Below are positions 10,323 through 21,244 of a stretch of DNA of 64,000 nt, piece after piece. Below the pieces are notes generated by a model that was not told the DNA's origin, searched no databases, and worked only from the letters and a program-made list of their open reading frames with translations. Made by a program: the position numbers and the translations under genes. Positions within the stretch are counted from its first letter, which is position 1, and each line of letters opens with the position of its first letter. This stretch comes from Ascoidea asiatica. Taxonomy: Eukaryota > Ascomycota > Saccharomycetes > Ascoideales > Ascoideaceae. Where the stretch lies: contig BCKQ01000004.1 of assembly GCA_001600695.1 (NCBI GenBank), positions 1,183,677 to 1,247,676 on the forward strand, read 5' to 3'.

Positions 10323-11768
10323 ATGCCACGAATTAATCAAGATTGGGAAAAATATAAATATGTACCTGATAAAGAAGATGAAGATGATAAAAAAGATAAA
10401 AAAGTAACTCCATTATCAGATGAAGATATTCAAGTATTGAAAACTTATGGTTTAGCACCATATGCTACAGATTTAAAAAAAGTATCTCAAGATATTAAAG
10501 AAATTGAAGAATTAATTAAAGAAAAAATTGGTGTTAAAGAAAGTGATACAGGTTTAGCTCCACCACATTTATGGGATATAATTGGTGATAAACAAAGAAT
10601 GACTGAAGGTGTACCTTTACAGGTTGCAAGATGTACAAAAATTATTCATTCTAAACCAGAAAATTCAAATGTTACTGCTCCTGGTTCTAATATTAATAAT
10701 ATTAATAATACAAGTACGGAAAATAATAATAATATAAGTGGGACTAATAATGAAGATATTAATATGAATGAAGATGAAATAGATGATAAAGCTAAATATG
10801 TTATAAATTTAAAACAAATAGCAAAATTTGTAGTTGGATTAGGTGAGAGAGTTTCACCAACAGATATAGAAGAAGGAATGAGAGTTGGAGTTGGTAGAAC
10901 AAAATATGAAATTGTTTTACCATTACCACCAAGAATTGATCCAAGTGTAACAATGATGACAGTTGAAGAAAAGCCAGATGTAACTTATAGTGATATTGGA
11001 GGTTGTAAAGAACAAATTGAAAAATTAAGAGAAGTTGTTGAATTACCTTTATTAAGTTCAGAAAGATTTGTAACTTTAGGTATTGATCCACCAAAGGGTA
11101 TATTATTATATGGACCACCAGGTACAGGTAAAACATTATGTGCAAGAGCAGTTGCAAATAGAACAGATGCCACATTTATTAGAGTTATTGGATCAGAATT
11201 AGTTCAAAAATATGTTGGAGAAGGTGCAAGAATGATTAGAGAATTATTTGAAATGGCAAGAACAAATAATGCATCAATTATATTTTTTGATGAAATTGAT
11301 GCAATTGGTGGAGTTAGATTTGATGATGGAGCAGGAGGAGATAATGAAGTTCAAAGAACAATGTTAGAATTAATTACACAATTAGATGGATTTGATGCAA
11401 GAGGTAATATTAAAGTTATGTTTGCAACTAATAGACCAAATACTTTAGATCCAGCATTATTAAGACCAGGTAGAATTGATAGAAAAGTTGAATTTTCATT
11501 ACCAGATTTAGAAGGTAGAATAAATATATTTAAAATTCATTCAAAATCTATGAGTTGTGAAAGAGATATAAGATGGGAATTAATTAGTAGATTATGTCCA
11601 AATTCTACAGGAGCAGAATTAAGATCAGTTTGTACAGAAGCTGGAATGTTTGCAATTAGAGCAAGAAGAAAAGTTGCATCAGAAAAAGATTTTTTAGCAG
11701 CAGTTGAAAAAGTTATTAAAGGTAATATGAAATTTAGTTCAACATCTCAATATATGCAATATAATTAA
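10323..11768 (+). CDS. RPT1: 26S proteasome regulatory ATPase Rpt1
   Basis: 481-residue AAA+ subunit of the 19S base, which unfolds ubiquitylated substrates and feeds them into the 20S core in nucleus and cytosol. It has an acidic N terminus, a coiled-coil region (~50-85), an Asn-rich insertion (~115-155) and an OB-like domain beginning [19 protein letters not shown]. The AAA domain has Walker A GPPGTGKT (264-271), Walker B IIFFDEID (~320) and a pore-loop/arginine-finger region ending [20 protein letters not shown]. The C terminus ends QYMQYN, as in Saccharomyces Rpt1, with no HbYX motif. The Asn-rich insertion occupies the same place as the one I recall in the Saccharomyces protein (467 aa). 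Start chosen at MPRINQDW. Confidence 0.97.
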   Translation: MPRINQDWEKYKYVPDKEDEDDKKDKKVTPLSDEDIQVLKTYGLAPYATDLKKVSQDIKEIEELIKEKIGVKESDTGLAPPHLWDIIGDKQRMTEGVPLQVARCTKIIHSKPENSNVTAPGSNINNINNTSTENNNNISGTNNEDINMNEDEIDDKAKYVINLKQIAKFVVGLGERVSPTDIEEGMRVGVGRTKYEIVLPLPPRIDPSVTMMTVEEKPDVTYSDIGGCKEQIEKLREVVELPLLSSERFVTLGIDPPKGILLYGPPGTGKTLCARAVANRTDATFIRVIGSELVQKYVGEGARMIRELFEMARTNNASIIFFDEIDAIGGVRFDDGAGGDNEVQRTMLELITQLDGFDARGNIKVMFATNRPNTLDPALLRPGRIDRKVEFSLPDLEGRINIFKIHSKSMSCERDIRWELISRLCPNSTGAELRSVCTEAGMFAIRARRKVASEKDFLAAVEKVIKGNMKFSSTSQYMQYN

Positions 11769-11879
11769 TAAAGTTTATAATTTCAATATAAAATACATTT
11801 ATTTTTTTTTGATTTAATTTATTGTTTATTTTATATATAAAATATGTAATGAATATGATTATTATAAGTAAATTTATAA

Positions 11880-12815
11880 TTAATTTTTATAATGAAAATT
11901 TCTAAAAAAATCCATACAATTTGTAAAAACAACTAATAAAATTCCACCACCAGGACCTAATCTTAAAACTTTTGGTAAATAACCTTTATATAAAGCTTTA
12001 AAACCTTCTTCTTTATAAATAATAAATAAAGAAGGAATTGTCCAATTATATTTTGGTATAATTCCAGGAATTTTAATATTTGATTGAATTCTTGATTTTA
12101 CAACATCAAATGGAGTATTTAAAGTTGTACCAATTATACCACCAATTGCACCAGAAATTAAATCATTTAAAGTTTTTTGAGAATTATTTTTTGAAATTGG
12201 TAAAATTGATTTAATTTGAAATATACAACCAAAATAACCTGCATTCCAAATTATATGTCTAAAAAGAGTTGATTCTAAACCATTATAAAAAGATAAAATT
12301 CCTTCATTTTTCAAAGTTTTTCTTATAACATCAATCATACCATTATAATTTTTTGATTGAGATTTATCTTGTAATCTAATTTTAATTAATTCAAAAGGTA
12401 CAACTACAAAAGATTCAGTTGCACCAGCACTTGCACCAGTTAATATTGATAAAGGTTGATTCATTTCATTAATTTTAAATTTAGATTTATAAAAAGAACC
12501 CCAAGAATCATTTGAAGCAAATTTTACAGCTCTTTTTGGAGCTTCCATTAATAAAGGAGCACTTATACCTCTATATAATTTAGAAGGACCTTCTTGTTTT
12601 ATAATTTTTTTTATACAATCTATTACACCATTATAATGATTTGGATCATTTTTTATAATTTTTACAGAAGATGATGATGATGATGATGAAATTTGTAATT
12701 GAATTCTAGTTTTAACAATATCTAAAGGATATAAAGCTAAAATTTCAGATATTCCAGCAATTGCACCTGAAGAAAATTGATAAATAAAAGGTAATGGTCG
12801 ATTATCTGTATTCAT
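11880..12815 (-). CDS. Mitochondrial 2-oxodicarboxylate carrier (ODC type)
   Basis: 311-residue mitochondrial carrier with three ~100-residue repeats, each opened by a Px[DE]xx[KR] signature: PLDIVKTR (~30), PFELIKIR (~140) and PFDVVKSR (~240). Six membrane helices are expected in the inner membrane. The matches to fungal Odc1/Odc2 are RGISAPLLMEAPKRAVKF and RHIIWNAGYFG. That family exchanges 2-oxoadipate and 2-oxoglutarate across the inner membrane and supports lysine and glutamate synthesis. An eight-Ser run after repeat 1's first helix (~44-51) sits in a matrix loop. It converges on RPT1 with a 111-bp intergenic region. Paralogue assignment (ODC1 or ODC2) is not possible by eye. Confidence 0.85.
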   Translation of the reverse strand: MNTDNRPLPFIYQFSSGAIAGISEILALYPLDIVKTRIQLQISSSSSSSSVKIIKNDPNHYNGVIDCIKKIIKQEGPSKLYRGISAPLLMEAPKRAVKFASNDSWGSFYKSKFKINEMNQPLSILTGASAGATESFVVVPFELIKIRLQDKSQSKNYNGMIDVIRKTLKNEGILSFYNGLESTLFRHIIWNAGYFGCIFQIKSILPISKNNSQKTLNDLISGAIGGIIGTTLNTPFDVVKSRIQSNIKIPGIIPKYNWTIPSLFIIYKEEGFKALYKGYLPKVLRLGPGGGILLVVFTNCMDFFRNFHYKN

Positions 12816-14838
12816 TTTAATAAAATATATATATATATATATTTAAAAAATATTTTTTTTGACACTAGAGGGGTATTTGTGATCCTAAATAATGAGAATT
12901 GCAAATGGAAAGTGGAAAGTAAAAGGAAAGAATTAAAAATATTGAAAAAAGAGAATTAGTTTTATACGATTTTAAATATTAGATATTAGATATTAGAAAG
13001 TATACAATTGATTTGAATTTGAGAATAAATTAATATTTTCATCAATAATTATTATTATTATTCATATATTTATTTTTTTCTTCAATTTTTCATCGAATAA
13101 CGTTAAAGAGCCATTTCAGTGAGTAAAAGTATTGTAGCATTGTAGCATTGTAGCATTGTAACATTGTCGACTCACTGCAGAATTTGACCAGATTTAGTTT
13201 CTTAACTGAGATATTCTGTGTCTGAAGCCGGGAGCCAATCAGCGGCCAAGAACAAAGCTGCACCAGGGCAAGGACCAGATCCGGCAGTTTCTCACGCGCT
13301 TATCCGAAACACTAGCCACAGAGACACCATCCACACACTAGCCATCATACTCATCCACACATCAGCCATGCACTTGCCACTTTGCAGTCCGGTTAAGTTT
13401 CCGTGCACCTTCTTCTATTCCTGACTCCGGAACCCCCTTGCATCCGTCTCTCCTCCACAAACTCGAAACTTTTCAAAACGCACCAGAAGCAGCAGAAACA
13501 GAAGAACTTGAAGAACTTGAGAAAGGAAGAAGAAAAGATTGAAATATAATTGGGTTAGGCTGTTAGTGGTAGACATTCCATTCAAACTAATACTAAGTAT
13601 CGTTATCGTATAGGACACTTAACTCACTGACTTTATTATATGGACAATAAACTAAATAACTAACTAAGTAAGTAATTAATTAATAAAGGTCTCGCTTGGA
13701 CTGAGTAAGAATTTAATTTTAGATTTTAAATTAGTTCAATTCTTTGAATAAATAATATGAATAATTTTTATAATTTCATATCCTAATTTTTAACTTCTAT
13801 ATCATTTATATCAGAGCTTCTTTGTCAAAGAAACAAAATTTAATTATTACATCTTTATTTACAAATTAAGTCATTCTTTGAACCAAATAAATAAATAAAA
13901 ATAAATGAAATTTAAAAGAAATAAACAAAGAAAATTCAATCAAATTATTAAAAAGAAATGATTAATTGTCATTGATATTCAGATTTATTGATTATTGATT
14001 ATTGATTAATGATATGAAAGAAGTTAAAATTTAATAAACTACAAATCATATACTGTAGTATATACTATATACTATAACACTAGTTAATATATTTATTACT
14101 CGAGTAAATATACAGTATAATAATTACCATATTATTATTACATATTAACATCATTTGAATATCATTTATCATTTATCATTTAACTAAAATTTAATTATGT
14201 ATTGTATTTATTATAAAGTATATAATATAATATAAAATTTTTTAAAATTTGACTCTGATATCAATTCATCCATAAAACATATAAAACATATAAAATTAAT
14301 AAAATTAATAAAATTAATGAAATTAATAATAAAAAATTTAAAATTTATAATATTTTTCATATAATCTTATCAAATTATTCTAAATAACTATATATTAATA
14401 AAATATTCATTTATTTATAAATAAATAAATAAATTAAGTACTCAATTCATATCTTATAAACATTATAATATTTGAAATTTTAAAATTTCATATTCTTTCA
14501 AAAACCTAAATCAATTTTCATCAATATATTATAATAGATCTTTAATTTTTTTTATAATGTTCATTATATTTTACAAATTATGAAGTTAATTAATATAATT
14601 TAATTTCACTTCATTTCATTTCATCTATTATTATCCAATACAATCCATTATCATTATCATTTCATATCATATAATATAATATAATTTAATATAAAATTAA
14701 CTAGATACTCTTATCAATCAATCTCTTTACTTATCTCAATATACATATACATATACATAAACATATATCCAATATATCAATAGTCAATAGTCAATAGTAA
14801 ATAGTCAATAGTCAATAGTCAATAATCAATAATCAATA
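12816..14838. other. Divergent 2-kb intergenic region (carrier / unknown gene)
   Basis: Contains a TA dinucleotide run directly before the carrier ATG (about 12822-12841), four copies of an ATTGTAGC octamer, and a GC-richer island at about 13085-13560. The island includes CCGGAA at 13427-13432 and a purine-rich (AGAAGCAGCAGAAACAGAAG) segment near 13490. Over 1.1 kb of AT-rich DNA follows up to the CAATAGT repeats at 14778. The 68-codon frame at 13218-13424 is not called. Confidence 0.5.
13131..13167. repeat. ATTGTAGC octamer tandem repeat
   Basis: Three perfect copies and one with a single change (ATTGTAAC), at the edge of the GC-richer island in the carrier promoter region. The spacing is exactly 8 bp. 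Confidence 0.8.
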
Positions 14839-14840
14839 AT
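14778..14840. repeat. CAATAGT heptamer array ending in a start codon
   Basis: About nine 7-bp units (CAATAGT, decaying to CAATAAT) directly before the unknown 131-residue gene. The last unit, AATAATG, contributes the ATG at 14839. The array would form the 5' leader or core promoter, so copy-number change would alter leader length. Confidence 0.75.
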
Positions 14841-15234
14841 GATATATGAAACTTTTTTTAGTAAAGTTATAGTTCTGGTATTTATTTATAATATTAAAAA
14901 ACAAAAATATATTTTTTTTCAACATAATTCAAATAAATTTTATTTAACTAATGATTTAAATGTATTTTGGAAAGCTTTTGAAAATTCATTTAATTTTGGT
15001 GAAAAAAAAATTATTGATGGTGAAGAAATGATTTATCAAAATGGTTCTTCAAAAAATCTTGCAATTTTTATTTCTGAAACAAGAGTTGTAATTGCTTCAA
15101 GAAAAGATACTAAAAATTCAATATTTATAATGTCTTATTATCATGAAGGTAGAAGATATAATCTTGATCCAGAATATTTCTTAAAAGGTATTGTCAGAGA
15201 TCTTTTTTCTTTAATGAATAATTGTAATGATTAA
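14839..15234 (+). CDS. Unknown 131-aa protein
   Basis: Not recognised. The frame has clear coding composition. A hydrophobic start (FFSKVIVLVFIYNI) is followed by alternating hydrophobic/polar stretches, including NLAIFISETRVVIASRK and SIFIMSYYHEGRRY, then a C-terminal helix FLKGIVRDLFSLMNN. The pattern of beta strands then a terminal helix in ~130 residues would suit a roadblock/longin-type small alpha-beta domain, but that is inference from the pattern alone. No signal peptide cleavage site is evident. A heptamer repeat abuts the ATG. An unrecognised upstream exon is possible because the protein starts abruptly. Confidence 0.55.
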   Translation: MIYETFFSKVIVLVFIYNIKKQKYIFFQHNSNKFYLTNDLNVFWKAFENSFNFGEKKIIDGEEMIYQNGSSKNLAIFISETRVVIASRKDTKNSIFIMSYYHEGRRYNLDPEYFLKGIVRDLFSLMNNCND

Positions 15235-15856
15235 TTTTTTTTTATAAACACTTTATATTATCTTATATTATCTTATCTTATCTTATCTTATCTTTCTATT
15301 TTTCTTTTTATTTTTTTTCAAATAACTAGCTATATTATATAATTAAACAATAAACCAAAAAAAAAAAAACAATCAAATTTTAAATTGTAAACTAAGTTTA
15401 GTTCTATTTCAACAGTTTTTTTTTTTCTCCTTCTTATTGTTTTAAAATACTTAGAATAAAAAGAAGTAATTTAAAAAGTAATTTAAAAAGTAAAATTAAA
15501 CTAATTAAATTATAGTTTTATTAAAAAGTAATTTTGAATACAATTTATTTCAAATGATTAAGTCATCTTGCATATGCATTTTATTTTAATTTTTTTTATT
15601 TTTTTTTATTTTTTTTTATTTTTTTTTAAATTTAAATTTTTTGAAAAAAACAACAGAAGTTAAAATTTGAAAAATTTGATCTAGATTTTTTTATAAATAT
15701 ATAAATTATGACATAATTAATGGATTAGCTTTAGTCTTGGGTAAGTAATATTCATTTTAAATTTATAAATAAACAAATAAAAGAAAATAAAATAAAATAA
15801 AAATTATTCATAAAATTATTCATAAAATTATTCATAAAATTATCAAAATTTATAAT
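15235..15856. other. Convergent intergenic region with T-rich repeats
   Basis: 622 bp between two converging genes. It holds TCTTATCTTA-type repeats (about 15255-15297), a 10-bp ATTTTTTTTT array (about 15588-15637) and a repeated AAAATTATTCATA (about 15798-15842). These suit 3' UTRs and polyadenylation signals on both strands. No gene is seen. Confidence 0.5.
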
Positions 15857-16562
15857 TTATACTATTGGTGTTGTTTTCTTTTTCTTTTTTTTCTCTTCAA
15901 TTTGTTCAACTTTAATATTTTTTAAACCTTTATCATTTAATAATTTTAAAATATATTCTTCAGCTTCATCACCAACATCACCTTGAATAATTAAATCTTC
16001 TTTTTTTTCAGCATTTTTAACTACAGAACATCCAGTTGCAAATTTACTTGAAAATGTTTTTGATAATTTTTTTAAATCAATTTCAAAAACTTCTAAACCA
16101 GAAATTGAAATAACTCTTTTTCTTTTAGTTCTTTCAATTCTTTTAATTATAATTTTTGATGATAATTTTATTTCTAAAGCTCTTTGTTGTTTTTTAGCTT
16201 CTTTAATTTGTAATTTTTCTAAATCTTTTTCTAATGCTTTTTGTTTTTCAACAGATAATGATGATGATGGTACTGAACCATTTTTACTTGAATATAATTC
16301 TTCATATAATTTAGAATCTTTTGATAATAACCATTCTTTACATGAACTAAATGATCCACCAAACTCACAATAATCTACTGGTAATCCACATATTCCACAA
16401 TATAATACTTCAACAGGAGGTATCTTAATTTAATAAAAAAGAAAAATTTAATAAATAGAGGTAATTAGTTAGTAATTAGTTAGTAATGATCTCAATATTA
16501 TTAAACTTTTCAACTCAATTCAATTAAAAAAAGGGATGATTATCACTTACTGGTTCTGACAT
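15857..16562 (-). CDS. TMA22: Density-regulated/translation machinery-associated protein TMA22
   Basis: Two exons encode 192 residues. Exon 1 (16551-16562) is only Met-Ser-Glu-Pro; exon 2 (15857-16423) continues IPPVEVLYCGICGLPVDYCEF. The N-terminal CxxC...YCEF element and a C-terminal SUI1 fold (~110-185, with KRVISISGLEVFEIDLKKL and FATGCSVVK) are those of DENR/Tma22. In yeast it pairs with Tma20 (MCT-1) to recycle post-termination 40S subunits by removing deacylated tRNA; it is cytosolic and ribosome-bound. The protein ends in a basic tail of Lys residues followed by TTPIV. Length matches the family (Saccharomyces ~198). Divergent from the CENP-W-like gene across 505 bp. Confidence 0.92.
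16424..16550 (-). other. Intron of TMA22
   Basis: 127-nt phase-0 intron: donor GTAAGT, acceptor AAG, and two overlapping-context TACTAAC branch points on the minus strand (plus coordinates 16468-16474 and 16479-16485) from an 11-bp duplication. Removing it joins MSEP to IPPVEVLYC. Confidence 0.92.
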
Positions 16563-17067
16563 TATTCTATAATAATTAATAATCTTTATTGAAATAAATG
16601 TACAATTGAAATCTTTATCAATGAATATAATTTAAATCTATGAAAACTTGAATTGAATTAAAGCTTCTTTCATATTAAAATCAGAATAAATTTATTTTTG
16701 ATTCTTAAAACAACACTAAGAAAATATAAATAATTCTAAAGAAAGTTATGTAATTCCTTACGTGTTATTACGTAATATATAAATTTCACTTTTTTAAAAC
16801 ATAAAGCCAAATTTGTGGATTTTCTTTTTACTTGCTTAGTCATCGATTAGTCACCCGGAAATATCATGGAAAATTTAAATAAATCCTGAACACGGTTTTA
16901 AAAATATCCGCGGAATCTTATTTTGATTGTTGTTTTGCAAAATGTAAACAATTAAAAAAAATAAGAATCTTATTGAAATAATACAACAATTGACTAAGTT
17001 GATTGAGTAAATCAATTGATTTAAACTAGAGGATAAGATATTGCAAATTATATTATAATAATAAGAA
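16563..17067. other. Divergent promoter of TMA22 and CENP-W-like gene
   Basis: 505 bp. The centre is GC-richer (about 16755-16920), with TTACGTGTTATTACGTAA (containing palindromic TTACGTAA), ATCGAT, CCGGAA at 16855-16860 and a CCGCGG at about 16910. It likely holds both core promoters. No RNA gene is seen. Confidence 0.5.
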
Positions 17068-17577
17068 ATGGGAGTACAGCCGCCAAAAGGAATCAATAGG
17101 AATAAATTCAGGAAAATACTAAAATCAAAGATTGATATATTATGTGATGAGAAAAATATTAAATTCAATAAAACTCAAAGATTGAGAACATTGAATAGAA
17201 TGAGAAATAATAAAGAAGATATTGAAATTAGAGAAAATGAATCAATTTTAGAAAATGAAGAAAAAAACAAGGAAATTGATCAATCTAATTTAAAAACTAA
17301 TCAAAATGATAAAGATATTATTAATAAAGATATTGATATTGAAAACCAGGAAGAAAGAAATAAAGTTATGAACAATGATGAAATAAAAATTAAGGGACCT
17401 TCTTATAGAATTAAAAAAGATTCAACAGATCTTGTGATATATTTAAATTATATTTTATTTATGAATTCTTTAATGAATGAAATTAAAATTTTACAAAATG
17501 ATGAAAAATCAAATGATTTAAGTTTATTACATCTCTATAAAATAAAAACAAATTTACTAAAAAAATTTAAAGGTTAA
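17068..17577 (+). CDS. CENP-W-like (Wip1-type) histone-fold kinetochore protein, candidate
   Basis: 169 residues. The N terminus PPKGINRNKFRKILK resembles the basic PRGFLKRVFKR start of CENP-W. After a ~75-residue charged Glu/Asn/Asp/Lys insertion, the C-terminal part YRIKKDSTDLVIYLNYILF, then MNSLMNEIKI...LYKIKTNLLKKFKG, lines up with the CENP-W histone-fold core (LRLEKSGDLLVHLNCLLF...VLAAAKVILKK). CENP-W pairs with CENP-T to form a DNA-binding histone-fold dimer at the inner kinetochore; the same fold would also suit Mhf-type or other small histone-fold proteins. Animal CENP-W is ~88 aa, so this copy is nearly twice as long owing to the insertion. The assignment comes from pattern alignment by eye. 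Confidence 0.5.
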   Translation: MGVQPPKGINRNKFRKILKSKIDILCDEKNIKFNKTQRLRTLNRMRNNKEDIEIRENESILENEEKNKEIDQSNLKTNQNDKDIINKDIDIENQEERNKVMNNDEIKIKGPSYRIKKDSTDLVIYLNYILFMNSLMNEIKILQNDEKSNDLSLLHLYKIKTNLLKKFKG

Positions 17578-17684
17578 CTCACTAACCTTCCAAAAATATA
17601 TCTATATCTTTCACATACCCTCTAATTTAAAATGAATATCAACTAAAATATTGAAAAAAAAAAAAAAAGCATATTGAATGTTTC
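17578..17684. other. Short convergent 3' region
   Basis: 107 bp between two converging stop codons, including a poly-A run near 17654-17668. It leaves little room for separate terminators, so overlapping 3' UTRs are likely. Confidence 0.5.
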
Positions 17685-20600
17685 TTAACAAAAACAAAAT
17701 TCAATGTTTTTTTCCTTAATGATTTCCCAATAATCTTTACCTGATTCCCAAGTTTCCATCATTAAAGTATAACCTTTACATGCACAAACAACTCCTTGAG
17801 TACTTAAACTATATAATCTTGATGCAAAATTTTTTTTATTTTCATCATCAATTGAATTACATCCTGTACAAAATAATGAAAAAATAGTAAATGCTTCAAT
17901 CATACTTCCTTGTGGTATATATTTTGAAAAATATAATTTCATTTTCTCAACAATATTTTGAATCAATTCAGATTCTTTTGGTATATATAAAACTCTTCTA
18001 TATAAATTTAATAAAAATGTATATCCATAAACTTTATTTAAAACTTTTAAAATTTTAAATGGATTATCATTAAATTCTTTCATATTTTTATTATAATTAT
18101 TTTTTAAAATTTCTGGCCATTCAAATTCATTATCATCATTATCTTCATCAATATCATCTATTGCTTCTTCATTTCCTTTAAATCCTTTTAAAATTAATTC
18201 TTTTAATTCTCTAGCTTTTTTATTAATATCTAAAATCATTTTTTCATTATTAGATTCTGAAATATTTTCATTTTTTTCATTTAATTTTTCCCTTTTTCTA
18301 ATCAAATTTGAAACTTCTGAATATAATGGAAATAATTTAATATCAAATCCTAATAATGGATCAATATGTAATTTATTTGAATGTTTATAATTATTATAAT
18401 TATCTTGATTTTCCCATATTAATAATCTATCATCAAGCATTGTTTTATCTTTTGGTTGAAATAATTTTGATGTAAATGATGCAATTAAATCACCATATGC
18501 AAACCATTTCATGAAAAAAATACATATATCACTTTCTTTAGGTGGTGTTAATGTTCCAACAACTTTCACATCATCATTACCATTATTATTATTATTATTA
18601 GTTCTATGCTTATATTTGGAACTATAAATTCTGATTAAACCTCTTGATAATAAAATTTTTCTAACTCCATTAATATGTACTCTCCATCTTAATTTAGTAG
18701 AATAAACAACTTCATAAGTGCTCAATAATACAATTATTGCTAAGGTTATATCATTTTTTGCCTTTTCTTCATCTGTTAATAAAACTATTAATTCTTTCAA
18801 ACATCTAGACATCAATCCACTAATTACTTCTTTACAATCTTTAAAATCATTGATTTTATATAAAGAATCTAAATGTTCTTGAGGAATATTCAAAATATCA
18901 TAATTTCCCTTACCATTATTCAAATTTAATGAAAATCCATTATAAATCATTTGTTTATGAGAAACTGCAAATGTCAATAATAATGACAATAACCCATCAT
19001 TAGTTAGTGCCATTTGAGGTAAAATTGTTTTTGTTGGATTATCTTTATATATAGAAGGTGGTGCAGAAACAATGGCATTTGCAGTGACATTTAAATAAAA
19101 ATGAAATAATTCTCTATAATAAGAAACATTCAATAGTAAATCTGGCAATGGTAATACAGGATATGGAATATTTTGAAAAAATTCTTCTGGATTCATAGAA
19201 TATTTATTTGAGCCAAAAAAACCCTCTACTTCTTCTATTTTTGTAAAATCAGTTATAACTTCATTTGAATTTTTGAGTGATTCAGGTACAAGAGAATTAA
19301 ACTCTTGACTTTGAATGAAATTATTATTTTGAACCGGAATCTGATATTCAATAGGATCATTTAACTGAGAATTAAAATTTTGTGTAATATTTGAAGGAAG
19401 CGTAGTCTGATTCAATATAACTTGATTTTGCTCTATTGATATATCATTAGTATTAAAATTATTAAAATTATCAGAATTATCAAAACTTTGGCTTGCAGAA
19501 ATATAACTTAAGGGATTATGGGATTGATTGGAATATGAACTAAATAAAAAAGAATAATAGTCAGCTTTACTCTCCAAATTTTGAGCATTTCTTTGTTTGT
19601 ATAAAGCACCGATATTTTGAACATCACTTTTATAATCAACAGCTGATAGATTATTATCATAATCAATATTAAGTTCTTTGGAATATTGACTTTGAGAATC
19701 AATAACTGTGTTAGTATTACGATCAAAAAAATAATTATTACTTATCATATTGCTATTATCTAAATTATTAGATGAAAACTCATTTTCTAGAGGAAAATCT
19801 TTTATTGAAGAAAAATTCAGGTCATCCAAATTAGGATCTATATTTGATAAATTATTTATAGTATTGATAATGTTATAATTTTCAAATTTAGTTATTGGAT
19901 TTCTTGGATTATTATAAGGTATTGATGTTGAAGGAAATACAGTCAAGTTTCTTTTAGAATCTAAATTATTACCTAATAAAGAGGATGAGGATTCAGGTGT
20001 TATAGTGTAAGTATGCTGATTTGAATAGGAGTTATTATTGAATCCATAAATATCATTCTTGATGTTAGGATTTAAAGTTTGATTTGAATTGACCAAAGTA
20101 GAAATAAAATTTTTTGAATTCGAAAATTGAATAGATATTGGATCAGGATTTATCATTGGAGAGTCTATATCATTTTTTAGAGTTTGAATGCTATTTGATA
20201 ATACATTGGGTGAAAAAACAGATGGTGTCAATGGACTAGGTTGTTGATTATTATAATTGTTATCAGTGATAACATATTGTTGATTATTTGGTGATTGCAT
20301 GCTTTGAATATTGAGTTTATTTGGATTATTAGAATTACTGGAAATATTTGAAATAACTGGAACATTTGGTATACTTGGTTGTATTATATGTTGACCCATT
20401 TGTGTAGATTGTTGGAACAATAAAGAACCTTGAGGTTGAATCTGTGATTGAAGTTGTTGATTTCCTAAAGTATTTGATGATTGAAATGAAGTGTCTAATT
20501 TCTGTCGTTTATTTAAATTACTTTCAATATTTATATATGGATTTTGATAATTATTTTGAGTGTAAAATTGATTGTTAATGAAGGCATTATGAAATGAAGT

Positions 20601-21244
20601 ATTAAGATTAGGGGCTATAGGGCTTATATTATTATTATTATTATTATTAATATTATTAATATCATTAATATCATTAATATTATTAGTATCAGATGAAATT
20701 GAAAAATCAGTAAATGGATTATTTATATTTGTACAATATTTATTTAAATTATGTTTTCTATCATTTAAATTTTTATATGGTCTACCATTCCAAGATAATT
20801 TTTTTGTATAATCACATTTTAAATTAGATTTAATACAATGAGAACAAATTGGTTTTAATTCATCACATTTTATTTTTTTACTTTTACAAGTTTGACAACC
20901 ATTTCTACTTCTCTTTTTTTTAACTTTTGCAATTGATTGTGATTTTATTTTAGTATTGTTAATTTTTATAGTAGGTTTTTTCAAAGTATTATCTTTGGGA
21001 ATAATATTTACTTCATTTTCATTTAAATTATTTGAACTAGTATCTTTATCATTGGAAGTTGAAATTTTTGGCGATGAATTCGGTATATCGTCTTTAGAGT
21101 TTGTAAGTTTATCAGAATTAAAATTTATCTTTAAAAAAGTAATAAAAAAAAGAGAGAATTATAAATTAGTTAGTTTAATTTGATTGAAAAAATTGAAAAT
21201 AAAAAACAATGAAAAAAATTTCTACTTACTATTTTAAAAGACAT
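17685..21244 (-). CDS. Zn2Cys6 (fungal binuclear cluster) transcription factor
   Basis: About 1152 residues in two exons. Exon 1 (21230-21244) encodes MSFKI; exon 2 starts at 21128 (INFNSDKL). The reading frame is open through the TTG at 20984, so a start there would be artificial. The zinc cluster GCQTCKSKKIKCDELKPICS continues to HCIKSNLKCDY; its six cysteines lie between residues 83 and 110. A LSWNGRPYK segment follows, as in many regulators with the Fungal_trans_2 region. A ~500-residue Asn/Ser/Gln-rich stretch comes next, then a helical C-terminal domain (from about 630; CKEVISGLMSRCLKELIVLL, WRVHINGVRKILLSRG). It is a sequence-specific nuclear regulator probably binding CGG-type sites; targets are unknown. 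It has a long 1.17-kb promoter. Confidence 0.88.
21129..21229 (-). other. Intron of the Zn2Cys6 gene
   Basis: 101-nt phase-0 intron after the fifth codon: donor GTAAGT, branch-point-like AACTAAC (plus coordinates 21169-21175, one change from TACTAAC), acceptor AAAG. Evidence is the open frame extending 48 codons upstream of the TTG at 20984 with no ATG, ending exactly at this acceptor. Confidence 0.8.

Noticed and set aside
13218-13424. 68-codon ORF in the carrier-gene promoter island
   Set aside because: Codon use differs from all real genes here and no motif is present; GC-rich DNA simply lacks stop codons.
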